The translations under genes were made by a program, and so were the position numbers. A DNA stretch of 63,655 nucleotides, from the NCBI RefSeq assembly GCF_001949145.1, contig NW_019091701.1, forward strand, positions 97,588 to 161,242, given 5' to 3'. Positions 1-11,245 of this stretch are shown piece after piece. The first letter of the stretch is position 1. Each line of letters starts with the position of its first letter. The notes below the pieces were generated by a model. That model made no database searches. It worked only from the letters and a program-made list of their open reading frames with translations, and was not told where the DNA came from. The DNA comes from Acanthaster planci (lineage: Eukaryota; Echinodermata; Asteroidea; Valvatida; Acanthasteridae).

Positions 1-846
1 TTCCTTAAGAATTCTGTCGGGCGCTTTATAGCCAATCAATTGTTGGTGTGGGCTTTACTTTATTATATATAAGTCACTCGCACGAATTAAATAGCCAGCT
101 TAATATTAACGCCTTTTAAGTAACGGAAAACGCAGGACATGCAATGAATTATGGGTCTATTAAGGTTGTTTGTAGAGGCGTAGGCCTAAATCAACCACAA
201 AATGAATAATTGTGGCGACTCACTGTATTTTCTCTTTCTGGTTAGTGCCCTTAGGCAATGTTATGAACATGCGAACTGGAAATGTAAACTTACCAAGTAA
301 CATGTATAAAATTGATGCTAAAGAAACTTCTAGCGTTTGCTGTGGGTCCCGGGCGTAATTATACCCTGGTTTCCATATGATCGCGACGAACGCCGGCGGC
401 ATGCACGCAAGGAGTGAATACTCAGTCCCGAAAGAGACGCTGTATGACGTTTAATTCAACCAAAATTAAAAAAGGCGTCTGAAACTCGGAAAATATTCGC
501 ATTAATTGCCACTACCGCCTCTTGAAGCCAAACTGATACTCGATCAAGCCGCCTACAACACTTTCTGCATGTGAATCTGTAGCGTGCGTCCTTCTCAGAA
601 ATTCGTGCGCCCTGCCCGCTGCGTACGTGGGAACTTAACTCGTGCACTTCTCCAGCGTTGCACTGCGCGTTCCGCGGTCGCGTGCTTCATCCGTACCGTG
701 CGTGCACACATGCTGGGCTCCGCTGAATTACAAGCACAAAAAACAGAAGGACATTTCTTGCCAGGCTATCTATCAATGACTGAAGCACTAGCCAACTTTG
801 GTGTTTTCTGCCATATCTGGGTACCTTATTCTAGGTGTTTTAACAG
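1..846. other. Left flank, no gene recognised
   Basis: AT-rich sequence with several short open frames on both strands. None shows a recognisable motif, plausible splice context or low-complexity-free protein composition that would support a gene. The frame at 584-865 (+) is rich in Arg and Cys but matches nothing I know. The right part (about 826-846) serves as the presumed polypyrimidine and acceptor region of the next gene's exon. Confidence 0.4.
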
Positions 847-3333
847 TCATTCGGTTTCGGATTGATCTGTACCCGTGTAGGTTGTCCCTTGTACATCACC
901 AATGACGGAGTGAGTCAAGATAACGTGTTAGCCTTGCCCGAAACACCGTTCACCATCGAATTCGCCGTGCGCACAGCGTCTTCGGGGGTCACCGTGTACC
1001 TGCAAACCGATTCATCGGACGTGTTCTACAAAATAAGTAAGTAGGGAATTGTTGGACTTCTCTTTATATTTCTAATATTCCCTTTAACTTTTTACAAGAA
1101 GATGCGCGCACAAAACGTGTCCACCTTGGTTTCTTGTAAAAAGCACATCAACTCATGATCACGCATTGGGTGCATTCCATTAGTTACACTGTAAAATTAA
1201 CGCTTAGAGTTTAAACACATTTAAATTAGGCCTAACATGTCATGCGTTGAACATGTTGAAACAGTGGGTTCAAATAGTGTTTAAACTCTAAACGCTGTTT
1301 TTACAGTTCACTGCGCAACCCTGACTTCGAAATTTACGTGTGAAGTGTGTTAACAAGCAAGGCGGTGGAGACGACGCTAAACCCAAGTCAACTCGTGGAA
1401 GCTCTTTCCCAAGAAGACATCCAGTGTACGCAATCCAAAGGGTTGGATGTAGACAAAAGAGAAGTTAACTTCAAAGAATAAAGAAGAACAAACGTAGGCC
1501 CATACAACTTGGGATGGGAGGATGGGAGTGGGGATGACTTGCCCGGATGTAGAAATTTCAAAAGCCGGAAGGGGGTGCTGACACCATGGGGGCAATGTTC
1601 ATAATACAAAATACATTTGCACCCTCCTGAAAAACCTTATATTTATAGCTTTTTGACTGCTATTGAATTTAATTTTGGTGAATTATGAAGTCCGCCAAAT
1701 TCTTCACCAATCCGCCTGAATTTTTTTTCACACCACAAAAAAGTGAATGGATAATTCAAAAGCCCATCCCCGGTCAAAAATGTGCCGGGGATATATACCC
1801 TTATCTCCCGGGATTTACCCCCGTTGCTTAAAAAAAGAGATGTGCATGAGACCAGACCCCTGCTAAAAGAGAATAAAATATTGACAGAGGAGTCAAAAAC
1901 AATTGTGTAGTGTACAAAATACAAAATAAAGGACATCATAACACGATTACACACTAAAATCAGTGATGACTGGAACAATAACAGTACATGCCAGTTACAA
2001 CATTTTAGCAGAAACAACATCAAGAAAATGTGCATTATTAGTAGAGGTTACTCGTTTGACACGCATCATCTGCGGGTCAGAGTCGTTGACTATAGTCGCT
2101 CAAGTAGAAGGATGCCTAAAGTAGACAACCTTATCCCCATAGTGTCCAGAGTAAGCTGCCATGGACGTTTTCCTGACATGGGATGGTGTCAGACTGTTGG
2201 GGTTTTTCTGGGTTCCAAGCCTCCTTTTTTGTCCTGTATTAAACTGAAAAAGTAACTTTTATCACAAATTGCAATCCATAATACTTGCTCCAGAAAAAAG
2301 GTTCATTAGCTGCAGTCTCGCAATGATAATGCATGATTTGCGTTTCCAAAAATACTATAGTGCCATATGTAATGTATCTCTTCCTGACTAGTGACTTGCG
2401 AGTATTTTAGTAGGTGTGATCGCACCGATCCTAGCCCTACCCCTTGCCTCGCCGGAAAAACCAAAAGGGTAGAGGGCAAAACCAAAAGGGTAGTGCTTGG
2501 GAGGAGAAATAGGTGCAATGTGGGCCTGTTTGTTTCGCACAGATCTGGATCTAGACCAGTGATCCGTCTTGGTTCACTGGCGCTGGAACCCGCTTCATAG
2601 ATGGAGGGAACCAACCTTGGGATCACTGATCGAGATCCAGACCCGTACGAAACAAGCAGGCCCACTGGTCACAACGCAAAACACGCCATAGTATACGTCG
2701 AGAATAAAATGCCATTGCGGTATCGAATGAGAACAGGATGAGAAGGCAGGTGGCAACAACCTGCCGGTCAGTGGTCGCCTAGGTTAGCCTTTGAGACGAG
2801 GTTAGGACACGATCTACATACGACGCGACAAGGTGTGCTTCGAGCAGTCAACCTTAATGTGCTGTGCATCACTTGTACTGACGAGGTTGCCTCTCTGTGA
2901 GGGAGACGACCAACATGTGCAATGACTATACTTATCGTGCAATTCTAGTTTGCTTCTTTTCCCTTCATCTCCACCATCTCTTCAGAAAACTGAAAATCTA
3001 AATCTCATCATCACTTTGTTCCATCTACAAATTGGCGTTTCAGAAATAACCGATGCTGATAATGCCTCTATAAAGAAGACGGCGCCGAAAGATCTGGAAA
3101 CAATCATCAGTATCGACCTAACCGCTGAAGTCTTTAGCCCAGAGGAATTCCGGGGACTTTGGATCTCCTTCGACCCGGATGCTGGGCAAATCAGCGCGGG
3201 GGCCCAGGACGCGTCCACCGGCCTCCTCATGGAACCGAGCAAGGGGATCGGTGAGCCATTCAACGTGAAAGCAGTGGGTATTCAGTCGACTTCATTCGCC
3301 GAATGGAGATTTCTCTGGCATCCGAACTGCTAA
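847..3333 (+). CDS. FAMeT-domain protein, two visible exons, 5' end incomplete
   Basis: Two exons are supported. The upstream exon is about 847-1036 and ends at a GTAAGT donor (1037-1042) in phase 1. The downstream exon is 3044-3333, entered after TTTCAG in the matching phase, and ends in TAA. The joined frame reads as the farnesoic acid O-methyltransferase-like (FAMeT) fold: an FTIEFAVRT strand, a VYLQ strand, a YKI turn, then EEFRGLWISF, an acidic turn and a C-terminal EWRFLW. This domain is a beta-sandwich found in many invertebrate proteins; an enzymatic role is not established for most of them, so I assign none. The 5' boundary near 847 (after TTTTAACAG) is the first acceptor in frame and is tentative; earlier exons must lie outside the window or are unrecognised. 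The roughly 2-kb intron carries two hairpin elements. A better polypyrimidine tract ends at 2985, but that acceptor would be out of phase with exon 1. Confidence 0.6.
1188..1307. mobile_element. 120-bp MITE with 31-bp inverted termini
   Basis: Starts ACTGTAAAATTAACGCTTAG and ends with the near-complement; 28 of about 31 positions pair (left GAGTTTAAACAC at 1207-1218 mirrored by GTGTTTAAACTC at 1278-1289). The short size, absence of coding sequence and position in an intron fit a non-autonomous DNA transposon. No clear target-site duplication is seen, so the superfamily is open. Confidence 0.6.
2520..2665. mobile_element. 146-bp hairpin MITE
   Basis: Left arm begins GTGGGCCTGTTTGTTTCG and the right arm ends CGAAACAAGCAGGCCCAC. 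The arms remain alignable for about 60 bp with substitutions, including a shared ATCAGTGATC/CCAGTGATC block. It sits in the intron of the FAMeT gene. Immediately upstream (2459-2494) a CCAAAAGGGTAG motif is directly repeated. Confidence 0.6.
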
Positions 3334-3645
3334 CCGATTGTTCTGCACTACCCTGCAGCTGGTAGCTTAAATCTTGATAAATTTCATAAACTTGATTTTT
3401 CATGAAGGCATGGCATTATAATAACGCTAGTTTCAAGAATCAAGAAGTCGCACGTAACGCATTTACACTAGGCAATGTATTTTGCGGAGGTGTATAGGCT
3501 TGGCTTCGTGCATTAATGAAGGTAACGGAGTACTGATCTTGTAAAAGAAACTTCACAGGATCACGAAGAAATCTATGGCATCATTATTGGGCATAACATG
3601 TTTTCGTAGATAGGTCTGTGTGAATTAGTTCGTGTTTGTGTTAAA

Positions 3646-3651
3646 AATAAA
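3646..3651 (+). promoter_or_regulatory. Candidate poly(A) signal of FAMeT gene
   Basis: Canonical AATAAA 313 bp past the TAA stop, followed by TG/T-rich sequence. Position fits, but no transcript is available. Confidence 0.35.
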
Positions 3652-3911
3652 AGTTAGCTGACTATATATTCCTCATTCTATAGACTCGACTCCGGAGTTA
3701 TTCACATTAAATTGAAAGCGAGGAACTCCCTTTTTAATTTTGGAAACGAGGTCAGAAATGAGGGTACTAAAATAGAATATGACAACTTAATATCTTTTTA
3801 TACTAAAACAATAATAAATTAAAAAATAAGTAAATTCACAGCCAGAATTAAAACGACATGAATATAGGTACGGATCACGCGTGATTTATAAACAGTCCGG
3901 AACCCTCCCAC

Positions 3912-3917
3912 TTTATT
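3912..3917 (-). promoter_or_regulatory. Candidate poly(A) signal of K2P gene
   Basis: TTTATT on +, so AATAAA on -, about 420 bp past the channel stop codon. Another AATAAA overlaps the stop codon itself (4337-4342) but would leave almost no 3' UTR. Confidence 0.35.
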
Positions 3918-4337
3918 ATATCAAACAGATTCGGGAAACCAGATTAAAAATGGCTTCCTCTTAGAAGCTGGAGTTGGTGTAGGTATCAAATTATTGTTTT
4001 AAACTAAAAAAGCAAAACTGTTCATTGAAGGTAGTAAATATAAAAATTATCAATTTGAAAGTATTAATACTGAGCTGGCAAAATCCTTGGCCTCACTCAA
4101 ATATTGATAAAAACATGTTGAAAGCATTTTGGTTTAAGTGTGCATTAACTGCTCCATATCTTATGATTAAAAGCAATAATTAAGAAGTACTCCTTAAACT
4201 GTACAGTTTTAAAGAAGGAAAAAAATTGCCTTCTTCATTATTGTCTGTACGCCCATGCGTACACTGTACCGAATAACAAAGGGAAGAAACGGTAGGTATT
4301 GGAGAGAATTGAGAGAATTATGAGGTCACTTTCACGT

Positions 4338-6508
4338 TTATTGAATTGACGGTCTGTGGAAATCAACGCGTCCGTATTCGTTCCTTGAAATAGCAGAAAC
4401 GTTCCCAGCGTTTTGCATACTGTTATCGTTATCGAGTGACGTACAGTGTAAAGATTGCTCTGTGGGTCTCGCTGGCAAACCGTTTTTGCTTCCGTTCATT
4501 GACATATTAATACACAATGTGTCAGTGGAGGCTGACATGTCTGCGAAGATCTCCTCGTAATATGGCAGCACATCTTCCTTCATGTTGCCAAGCGAGTGCA
4601 TCTCAATTGTTACCTCTACTTCCGTGTCTTTATCTTTCACATCAGCACCAAGGACCTTACTGTCCTCACTAGACTCCGTCAGTCTAGCAAAGGACAGATC
4701 GGGAACATAACGGAGCGCTACTTCATTTTCCAGCACCATGTCCAGTCGTTTCCGCTCTTTCTTGCTCTGTTTGCGTTCTATACGATAACTGTTTCCGGGC
4801 ATCATTGACTTCTTGACAGTCTTATTGGCACGTTCTGATATGGCTGAAGTTAGCGCCACCAAGAGGCTGAGACCAAGCATCACATATAGCACCATGCACA
4901 TCTTCAGAGTCCATTTGGCTGCCTGTGAAAAATCTGGATGATTCCCAACCACCAAGTCCCCGAATCCTATCGTTGTCAGAGTGATGAAGCAATAATACAC
5001 CCCTGTCAAGACGTCCCAGTTTTCAATGTGCCCAAGAAGGACGGCGGGCACTTGGAGCAATATCGCATATAACACCAATATGGTAATGAGGATCATGATG
5101 GTTTTTCGTAACCGGGCAAACTTGACGCAGAGAAGCAGGATTTTGTCGGCTCTGTCTAAAGCTTTGGTCCAATATGCAGTCAGAGAGCGAGCGATGACGC
5201 CTATAACCCATGCAGTAAGGGGCAGCCCAATCACACCGTAAATCATACAGACAGCACGGCCTACTGACGTCTGTGGCGTGAGGTCACCATATCCTGCATG
5301 AGAAAAATGGAAACTGCAGTAATGATCGGAGGAGGGAAGGCCATGAACAAAACTTTCAAGCAACGATTATGATATCCGTATTTGTTTTATCCCTATAAGC
5401 CTAAGGGCTGTTTCATCCTACAGCCAAAGGTGAAAGCAAGGCGACTTTGACGTCACGAAAGGTTTGCGGCAAAATCACGCTGGAGTTGAAATGCGTTCAG
5501 TTTGCGAATCCGCAGCACGAATTTTGAACTGACGTCAAAAATTCGCGTGTGTTCAGTTTTGTTCCACGCATGAACCAGCCTTTAATCAACAGCGCAACAA
5601 ATTCGGGAAAAGTGGGTTCCTGGAACTTACGGTAATTTATACTGCTGTCTTGAGACCAAAATATGGATGGGAGGTCATCGTAAGTAAAACTGACAGCAAT
5701 CCAATAACACTGTTGAAAACTTACTATAGAGTATGGCCCAGTTTAGAATTTTAGTTAATTAAACAAACCCTAAAAATCAGGCCATTTTAACTCACTCTGT
5801 ACCGGTAGCTACCAGAAATCTCTAACGCTAAACTGGGCGAAGACAAGATCATTGGTTTTCACGAAGTTTTAGTTTGGTTTTAAAGAATCCTTTTCTTGAC
5901 CATTTTCACCTGACGGTAAAGTCAAGTCGTTTTGGTTTACAATCTGAAATTTGGACGGTGCACGTCCCACTTTTTTAGCCTGGTGACACGACTACGGAAA
6001 GAACTGCCTGGAAATATCAAGTAAACAAAGTTGGATGCTTGGTTTCGAAACTTGTTAATTTTTTTCCGTTTCCTCTGTACGCAAACGCCTTTTGCGAGGG
6101 GACATAATATGCTTAGCAATTATTGTCGATAATCTGCTATGAAGACAAGGTAAATAACTCCTCACCAATTGTAGTTACAACGGTGGCGGAGAAAAAGAAA
6201 GAGTTGGGAAGGTCCCAGACTCCTTTCTGCTCCATATGAACACCGGTGACCTGACGGTCGTCTAACTTTTCCTGCGCGAAATCATAGACACCGCTGTCTG
6301 CTGCCTCGACCACAAGCTGGCCAAAACGAAGAAGCTCTTCTTTGGAAAGGCAGGGGTGAGACTGCAGGAACTCTTCCACGGTCTGGCTGAATTCCTGTCC
6401 TGCAAGCCGCTCTTGGGGGAGCTCGATGGCCCTGAAGAGGAACGCCCCAGCGAGGAGGTAGAAGACAAACAGCAACCAGGCTAGTAGCATCTGTTGCCAA
6501 CTCTTCAT
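4338..6508 (-). CDS. Two-pore-domain potassium channel (K2P), complete
   Basis: Exon 1 is 6508-6166, exon 2 is 5293-4338. The donor GTGAGG (from 6165) and acceptor TTCTCATGCAG join in phase 1, giving 432 aa with no stop. The junction falls inside the first selectivity filter and rebuilds TTIGYGD (residues 112-118); the second filter is TTIGFGD (221-227). M1 is residues about 8-28, then an extracellular cap with Cys53 where K2P caps commonly form their disulfide, M2 about 128-148, M3 about 179-201 and M4 about 245-265. A hydrophilic C-tail of about 165 residues has a Lys/Arg-rich segment just after M4. K2P proteins dimerise and give background K+ conductance at the plasma membrane. The SFFFSATVVTTIG context and GFGDLVVG resemble the TREK/TALK side of the family more than TASK, but I would not assign orthology. 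The intron (5294-6165) shows no gene. Start chosen as the only Met before M1. Confidence 0.93.
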
Positions 6509-6760
6509 GGTGTAACGTTTGATGTGTGGCGCTGGCGTAGATTGAATTTTTCACTTGTGTGGTGTCGCCTCAGCCTTGAGGTGTTTCTGTCTTGGTTATC
6601 GGAAGTTATCATCCGTGCACAACAAGACTACGTCTGTGTTGGCAGACAAACGAGCCGGCAGGGTCTCCTGGATCAGTCACACAAACATGCACACCCACAC
6701 CTTGATACAGCAGGGCGTCACCGGTCAGTTCCATCTACGGCGTTCCGATACACAACTTCT
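6509..6760. other. K2P upstream region
   Basis: Probable 5' flank of the channel gene (transcribed to the left). No TATA box is obvious at a suitable distance. Short open frames on + here are in the flank and show no protein features. Confidence 0.35.
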
Positions 6761-6978
6761 GTCCACCCTTTCCTCTGTCATAATGTACAACCGTCTGGCT
6801 GATTTTTAACAGAAAATGTCTAATAGCTGTCGGCACGTACGCTTACCCGCACCATGTTCCCACAGGCTATGGATACAAGCCACAAGTGTTGAATACATTT
6901 ACCAGCATGAACCGAAAAGTCCCGGCTGACTGATTCACTAAATCGCGATTACCCAAAAACCTTCACTCGTGCCCTAAG
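6761..6978 (-). repeat. Interspersed repeat, left copy (inverted relative to 9667-9883)
   Basis: About 218 bp, running from GTCCACCCTTTCCTCTGTCA to TTCACTCGTGCCCTAAG, highly similar to the reverse complement of 9667-9883 with a few substitutions and a poly-T length change. No coding sequence. The two copies face each other across 2.7 kb, so they could be the termini of one element or two independent insertions; I see no target-site duplication. Confidence 0.75.
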
Positions 6979-9471
6979 CGTTATTGTGCCTTGCATTCGG
7001 GTCATGCTGTGACCCATATGCTTTATGAAAGCCACAAAAGGCAGCTCTTCGTGGCTCGACAATTCTGTTAAAGCCTTTCTTTGTTGGCTCTTCCAGATGA
7101 CCTTTGAGAATGTAAAAGCAAACGACAGAAATATGTACATGTAATTGCAATTCTACCTTAATTATGCCCATATGAAGGAAATATCCCAATGCCACTGTTC
7201 CCCCAAGTTTGCAAAACCCTTGTCGCTTGAGAAGCTTGAGAAACTTTTCAATAGTTTCTACACTTGTCTGCAAGCTCTACTGCAACGGATGTGCTTCACA
7301 AAATGTAGCTCTCATCACCGATTGAGACTTCCTTGTGTGTACGCGCCCTCTGTTGTAATCTCAGGGTTATTTTGAACAGATAAACGCAACTATAATGTGC
7401 TGTTTACTTGCACTGGTCTGAGTGGTTAAAAGAGGAAAAGAACCATAACAGTTAAGTGCATCGAATTTTGATTTAGACAGCATCTTATAACAGAATGGGA
7501 TTTTTATAATAGTGAGGGGAAACAGAGGCATACCGTTAAAACAACACAACAATTTCTTGTGACTTTATCTACAAGGAATTCTTGTACAAACTAATCCTCA
7601 GTAGGCATAGTTCTCCTTAATAATCGGCAGTTTCTTTTGACAGAGAAAATTCATACAATGACGACATTAAGCGAATTCTCTTAAGCACAAAAAACATACC
7701 TTTTAATGTAAGTCTTTGAAGACACGGTGTGTTCTGTATGTCTTTATTTTCAACTTTTGAACCAACATTTACACCTTGAAAACAATTTATAGAAACGTTG
7801 ACGTATTGCCGTGTGCGCAACCTACAATTACCACAGCAACGGAGATATGCAACACCAGAAATAACAAAAGCTTTTAACTGTTGAACTGAACAATAGTTGA
7901 AGTGTGTACGTCAGTACGGTACGTGCCCATAGTAATGACACTTTTGTGCATTGTGTATGAAAATGGAATTTGGGGTTTTTGTTCCTTGCAATCCATTCTT
8001 TTTCTGTGGTTCTCTGTAATTCGCTCCTTTGAGCTAGAGGCAAAGACACGTCAAACTACATGTACATATACGGACAGCTCACATTTCAGGCACGTCAGGA
8101 ATTAAGTGACGTTGATGATACCCAACTAAACCAAAATCATCGATTTCACACATAGTTTTAGCATTTCTGTCGCCGAAATTTCTATAAAATAGGTTCAGCA
8201 CTCAATTTGTGTTTCACTCATGCCGCAACCACACTCTGAGGGCGCCCTCTGTGTTTTGTATTATTCGCAATTCTGTTCAAGGAATGGTTATATGATAAGG
8301 TATAATTCTGTGCATTGGTTGGGAGTGCTCCCAGCTTGAAATCCTCCGACTCAGGTTCGAATCCTCTCTCTCATTTTACAACTGTTTTTGTAACCGTGAT
8401 TCTACCTTATGAAATGGTGTCGAAACTGACATTTTTAGTACAGTCTAACAGAAAATCATTATCCTAGAGTTGGATATACCATTTTGGTAATAAAGTGGAT
8501 ATAATATGCCTTTGAATTTTTATAAACCGTTGGATTGATACGATTTTGAGGCGATTCACAAAATGACCTTATTATTAAAATTTTATCAGGCTGATTCAAA
8601 ATAAATGCTTGAAATCAGTGTTCAAGATTTTTGTCTCAGAAACGTATTTTCTATTACACATTAATTGATGAAATTAGTGCAAAAGTTTGCAATTTGATCA
8701 ATTAGGTTGGTAGACAGGGTCCCTAAAATCCACCTTTTTATACTGATCTGAGATTTACCTTTATTTAAAAACCTTACGAATGGAGAGAAATTGTTTGTTG
8801 CTCGTGGTGTCGTGTTAAAAGTCCTCTCAGAATTTATTTTTGCTGCACACTTTGGTATTTGTCGTTGAAAAATTCCGCGCAATGATGCCGTTTGCTCACA
8901 CAAAAACATTGTTGTCTGCTAGAAAATAAAGAGTGCATGCATGCTTGTTGTACACGGTGTCTCTATGGGGCATGAACATACGCGAGCACCAACAAAATTC
9001 ATGCACTAACATTGAATTTCCTGTACTTCAGTGCACAAAGTTTTATGGATACAAATTAACAATGAAACATAGCGGCTGCGATCATAGGCTATATACAAAA
9101 GGGTTGCGTGGTTAAAAGTTAATGAGGATGCGAAGCAAGTAAACTCCTTCTGTGTCCGTCCTCCATGGTTAGAGCTAGTTTTATATCGTTTATTTGTGAT
9201 GCGCAGCGTGGGGCATTAGCAGTGTAAAAAAGTTGTTTTTTTCTGACTTTTAAGTTATCAGTCACAGATGAGAATTCGATTTAGATATAATGCAGCTGGA
9301 TCACTTATTAAAACCAGGGCCACAGAAAGAGTTTGAACTGCCCGGACTATAACATCTGGCCAATAAGCCGTTTGCGAGTTAAATTTGAATAAAATATGTG
9401 CACTGACTTATCCGACTGCACATAAACATAACGATTTGAATTCCCCAGACTTAAAACATTGTTGCTATAGG
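6979..9471. other. Gene-poor stretch between the inverted repeats
   Basis: AT-rich DNA with many short frames on both strands but no recognisable protein. It contains a tRNA-like relic near 8309-8372. If the flanking 218-bp repeats are termini of one element this would be its interior, yet no transposase is visible. Confidence 0.4.
8309..8372 (+). pseudogene. tRNA-like relic or tRNA-derived SINE head
   Basis: A B-box-like GGTTCGAATCC (8353-8363) is preceded at tRNA spacing by a D-loop-like TTGGTTGGGAG and an anticodon-loop-like CTTGAAA. The anticodon stem and much of the T stem do not pair, so it cannot be a working tRNA. A SINE head or decayed tRNA copy are the options. Confidence 0.3.
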
Positions 9472-9540
9472 CCTACCATATGCAGTAAGGTATATCCAAT
9501 CCCTATACACATTTCAGACTATTGTTACTTAGCACANATA
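9472..9540 (+). repeat. Internal fragment of the CAGCAAG MITE family
   Basis: Contains CATATGCAGTAAGGTAT followed by CCAATCCCTATACACA and CAGACTATTGTTACTTA, matching the MITE at 29995-30184 with an internal deletion. An ambiguous base (N) is at 9537. Confidence 0.55.
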
Positions 9541-9666
9541 TGGCATAGCGACAAACATTTCGCGAATGGACGGGTTCCTTTGTGCCCTTCTCATCCGTTG
9601 AAAATCTGTGTATTGTTGCAAGATGGCTCTTACGTAACTAAGCAAAAGCTTGCCCCGAATCACAAG

Positions 9667-9883
9667 CTTAGGGCACGAGTGAAGGTTTTTGGGTAATCGC
9701 GATTTAGTGAATCAGGCAGCCGGGACTTTTCGGTTCATGCTGGTATATGTATTCAACACTTGTGGCTTGTATCCATAGCCTGTGGGAACATGGTGCGGGT
9801 CAGCATACATGCCGACAGCTATTAGACATTTTTTTTTTAAATCAGCCAGACGGTTGTACATTACGACAGAAGAAAGGGTGAAC
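9667..9883 (+). repeat. Interspersed repeat, right copy
   Basis: Runs from CTTAGGGCACGAGTGAAGG to AAAGGGTGAAC and mirrors 6761-6978. It has a run of nine or more T where the other copy has five. Confidence 0.75.
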
Positions 9884-10099
9884 GGAAAAACTGAAAAAAC
9901 TATTACACTCTTGCGTTCTTTAGGTTGATAGTACCTAATTATCATATTGTGCCTTATATTAAATAAATCGAGGGCCGTTTTGGACGTTCTCGACTCAGTG
10001 ATCGTGATAATTATGCCAAACTTAGATTTTGTAAACGATAAGGAAGATCTGTCATTAGGGTTACGTAACGGTTGTCGGGTCCTCCTGCCTTGTGGTTTG

Positions 10100-10830
10100 C
10101 TTATTTACCAGACAGCATAAAGACAGATTACACAAAGGTTGTTGAGGAACTCAGGTCTGTTTTCAAAAGAGCATTTGGAATCGAACCAAGTAGCCATCAA
10201 AGACCGTTATAATAGTCGTGCACAAGATGTACCTATCAAGTAGGAGATGTTGTTTACATTTATATATCAACTACACAACAGGGTCTTTCTAGAAAGTTGC
10301 AGAAGTACTGGTGTGGTCCATATTTACTTGTTCATCGAACAGGACCTGTGAATTTCACAGTTAGAAACCTTGAAAACAATAAGTTACTTCGTACGCCTAT
10401 TCATGTAAACCGGATGAAGTTTGCATACAATCGATTTATCAGACCTTCCAACAATGAAATGCCTCGAAATCTTGTTCAGAGAGATCCGTTGCAGAACTTG
10501 GAAGATGGTGATTGGCCACAAAATTCATTTGAACCACCGTTAGCAACTCATGAATCAAAACAGAGTTCAAAAATACCTGGTTTACCTAACATTACGAAAC
10601 CCAATACTAGAGAATATCATGTGGAAAAGGTTTTGCGAGGTAAATTTATTGACGGTAAATTGTACTACTTAATTAAGTGGAAAGATTTTCCATCGAGCTA
10701 GAACTCGTGGGAACCAGTTGATAATTTAAATGAGACACTTCGTACTTACCTTCACCGTAATCCAGTTGTATTAGTAAAAATATTTGTGAAGTATGGGGAT
10801 TTATCACGGCATCTATGGGAATTTAGTTGT
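10100..10830 (+). pseudogene. Ty3/gypsy integrase C-terminus with chromodomain, broken
   Basis: The longest open part (10297-10701) begins in the integrase C-terminal beta-barrel (KYWCGPYLLVHRTGPVNF, then HVNRMKFAYNRFI). It continues through a Pro/Asn-rich linker into a chromodomain (REYHVEKVLRGKF, YYLIKWKDFPSS). An in-frame TAG at 10699-10701 falls inside the chromodomain, and the frame continues with NSWEPVDNLNETL. Upstream, 10120-10297 still encodes pieces of the preceding region (EELRSVFKRAFG, VGDVVYIY) in shifted frames with stops. The catalytic core, reverse transcriptase and gag are not visible, so this is the 3' end of a chromovirus-type LTR retrotransposon. In such elements the chromodomain targets integration to marked chromatin. 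No LTR was identified. Confidence 0.82.
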
Positions 10831-11245
10831 AGGGGTTCACCCTTACCACACTATTTTACATGCAAGTTCCCTTGTTTACCAGCCATAATTAAGCAACTTT
10901 TAGTGTATAGCGCCCTCACCAGTCGCGATCATGAAAGGCCTCTCTTACAATGACACCCCATTGAGTAATAGTGATGATATCCAATAAGGAGAATATTAGT
11001 TGTTTCGGTTAAAAATCACGGGAAAGAGTTCCATACGCGAAGTTCATTTTACACCCTCTGTACAAGCCCTCTGAGACTGGTCTGACAAATTGTGTTTTCA
11101 TTGAAAAAGCTTGTACTCTGTCGCTGCTAAAATGGACTTCCCTGAACTCTAACTGATTTCTGGGAACTATTTGATAACCGAAGAGGAATATGAGTAAAAT
11201 TTTTACGTGGAACTCTTTCCAAATCATGAAACACCATTGATAAAA
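10831..11245. other. Spacer between gypsy and piggyBac remnants
   Basis: No gene seen. I looked here for the expected second terminus of the piggyBac element (TTAACCCTTT-like) and did not find it. Confidence 0.35.

Larger units (their letters stand above)
3334..4337. other. Convergent intergenic region
   Basis: About 1 kb of AT-rich DNA between the 3' ends of the FAMeT gene (+) and the K2P channel (-). It holds candidate poly(A) signals for both genes (AATAAA at 3646-3651 on +, and 3912-3917 on -). I see no gene or repeat structure beyond A/T runs. Confidence 0.5.

Noticed and set aside
584-865. 93-codon frame on + as a gene or exon
   Set aside because: No domain, biased Arg/Cys composition, and it overlaps the presumed splice acceptor of the FAMeT exon in another frame.
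2951-2985. Stronger splice acceptor for the FAMeT second exon
   Set aside because: It would enter in phase 0, which does not match the phase 1 donor at 1037.
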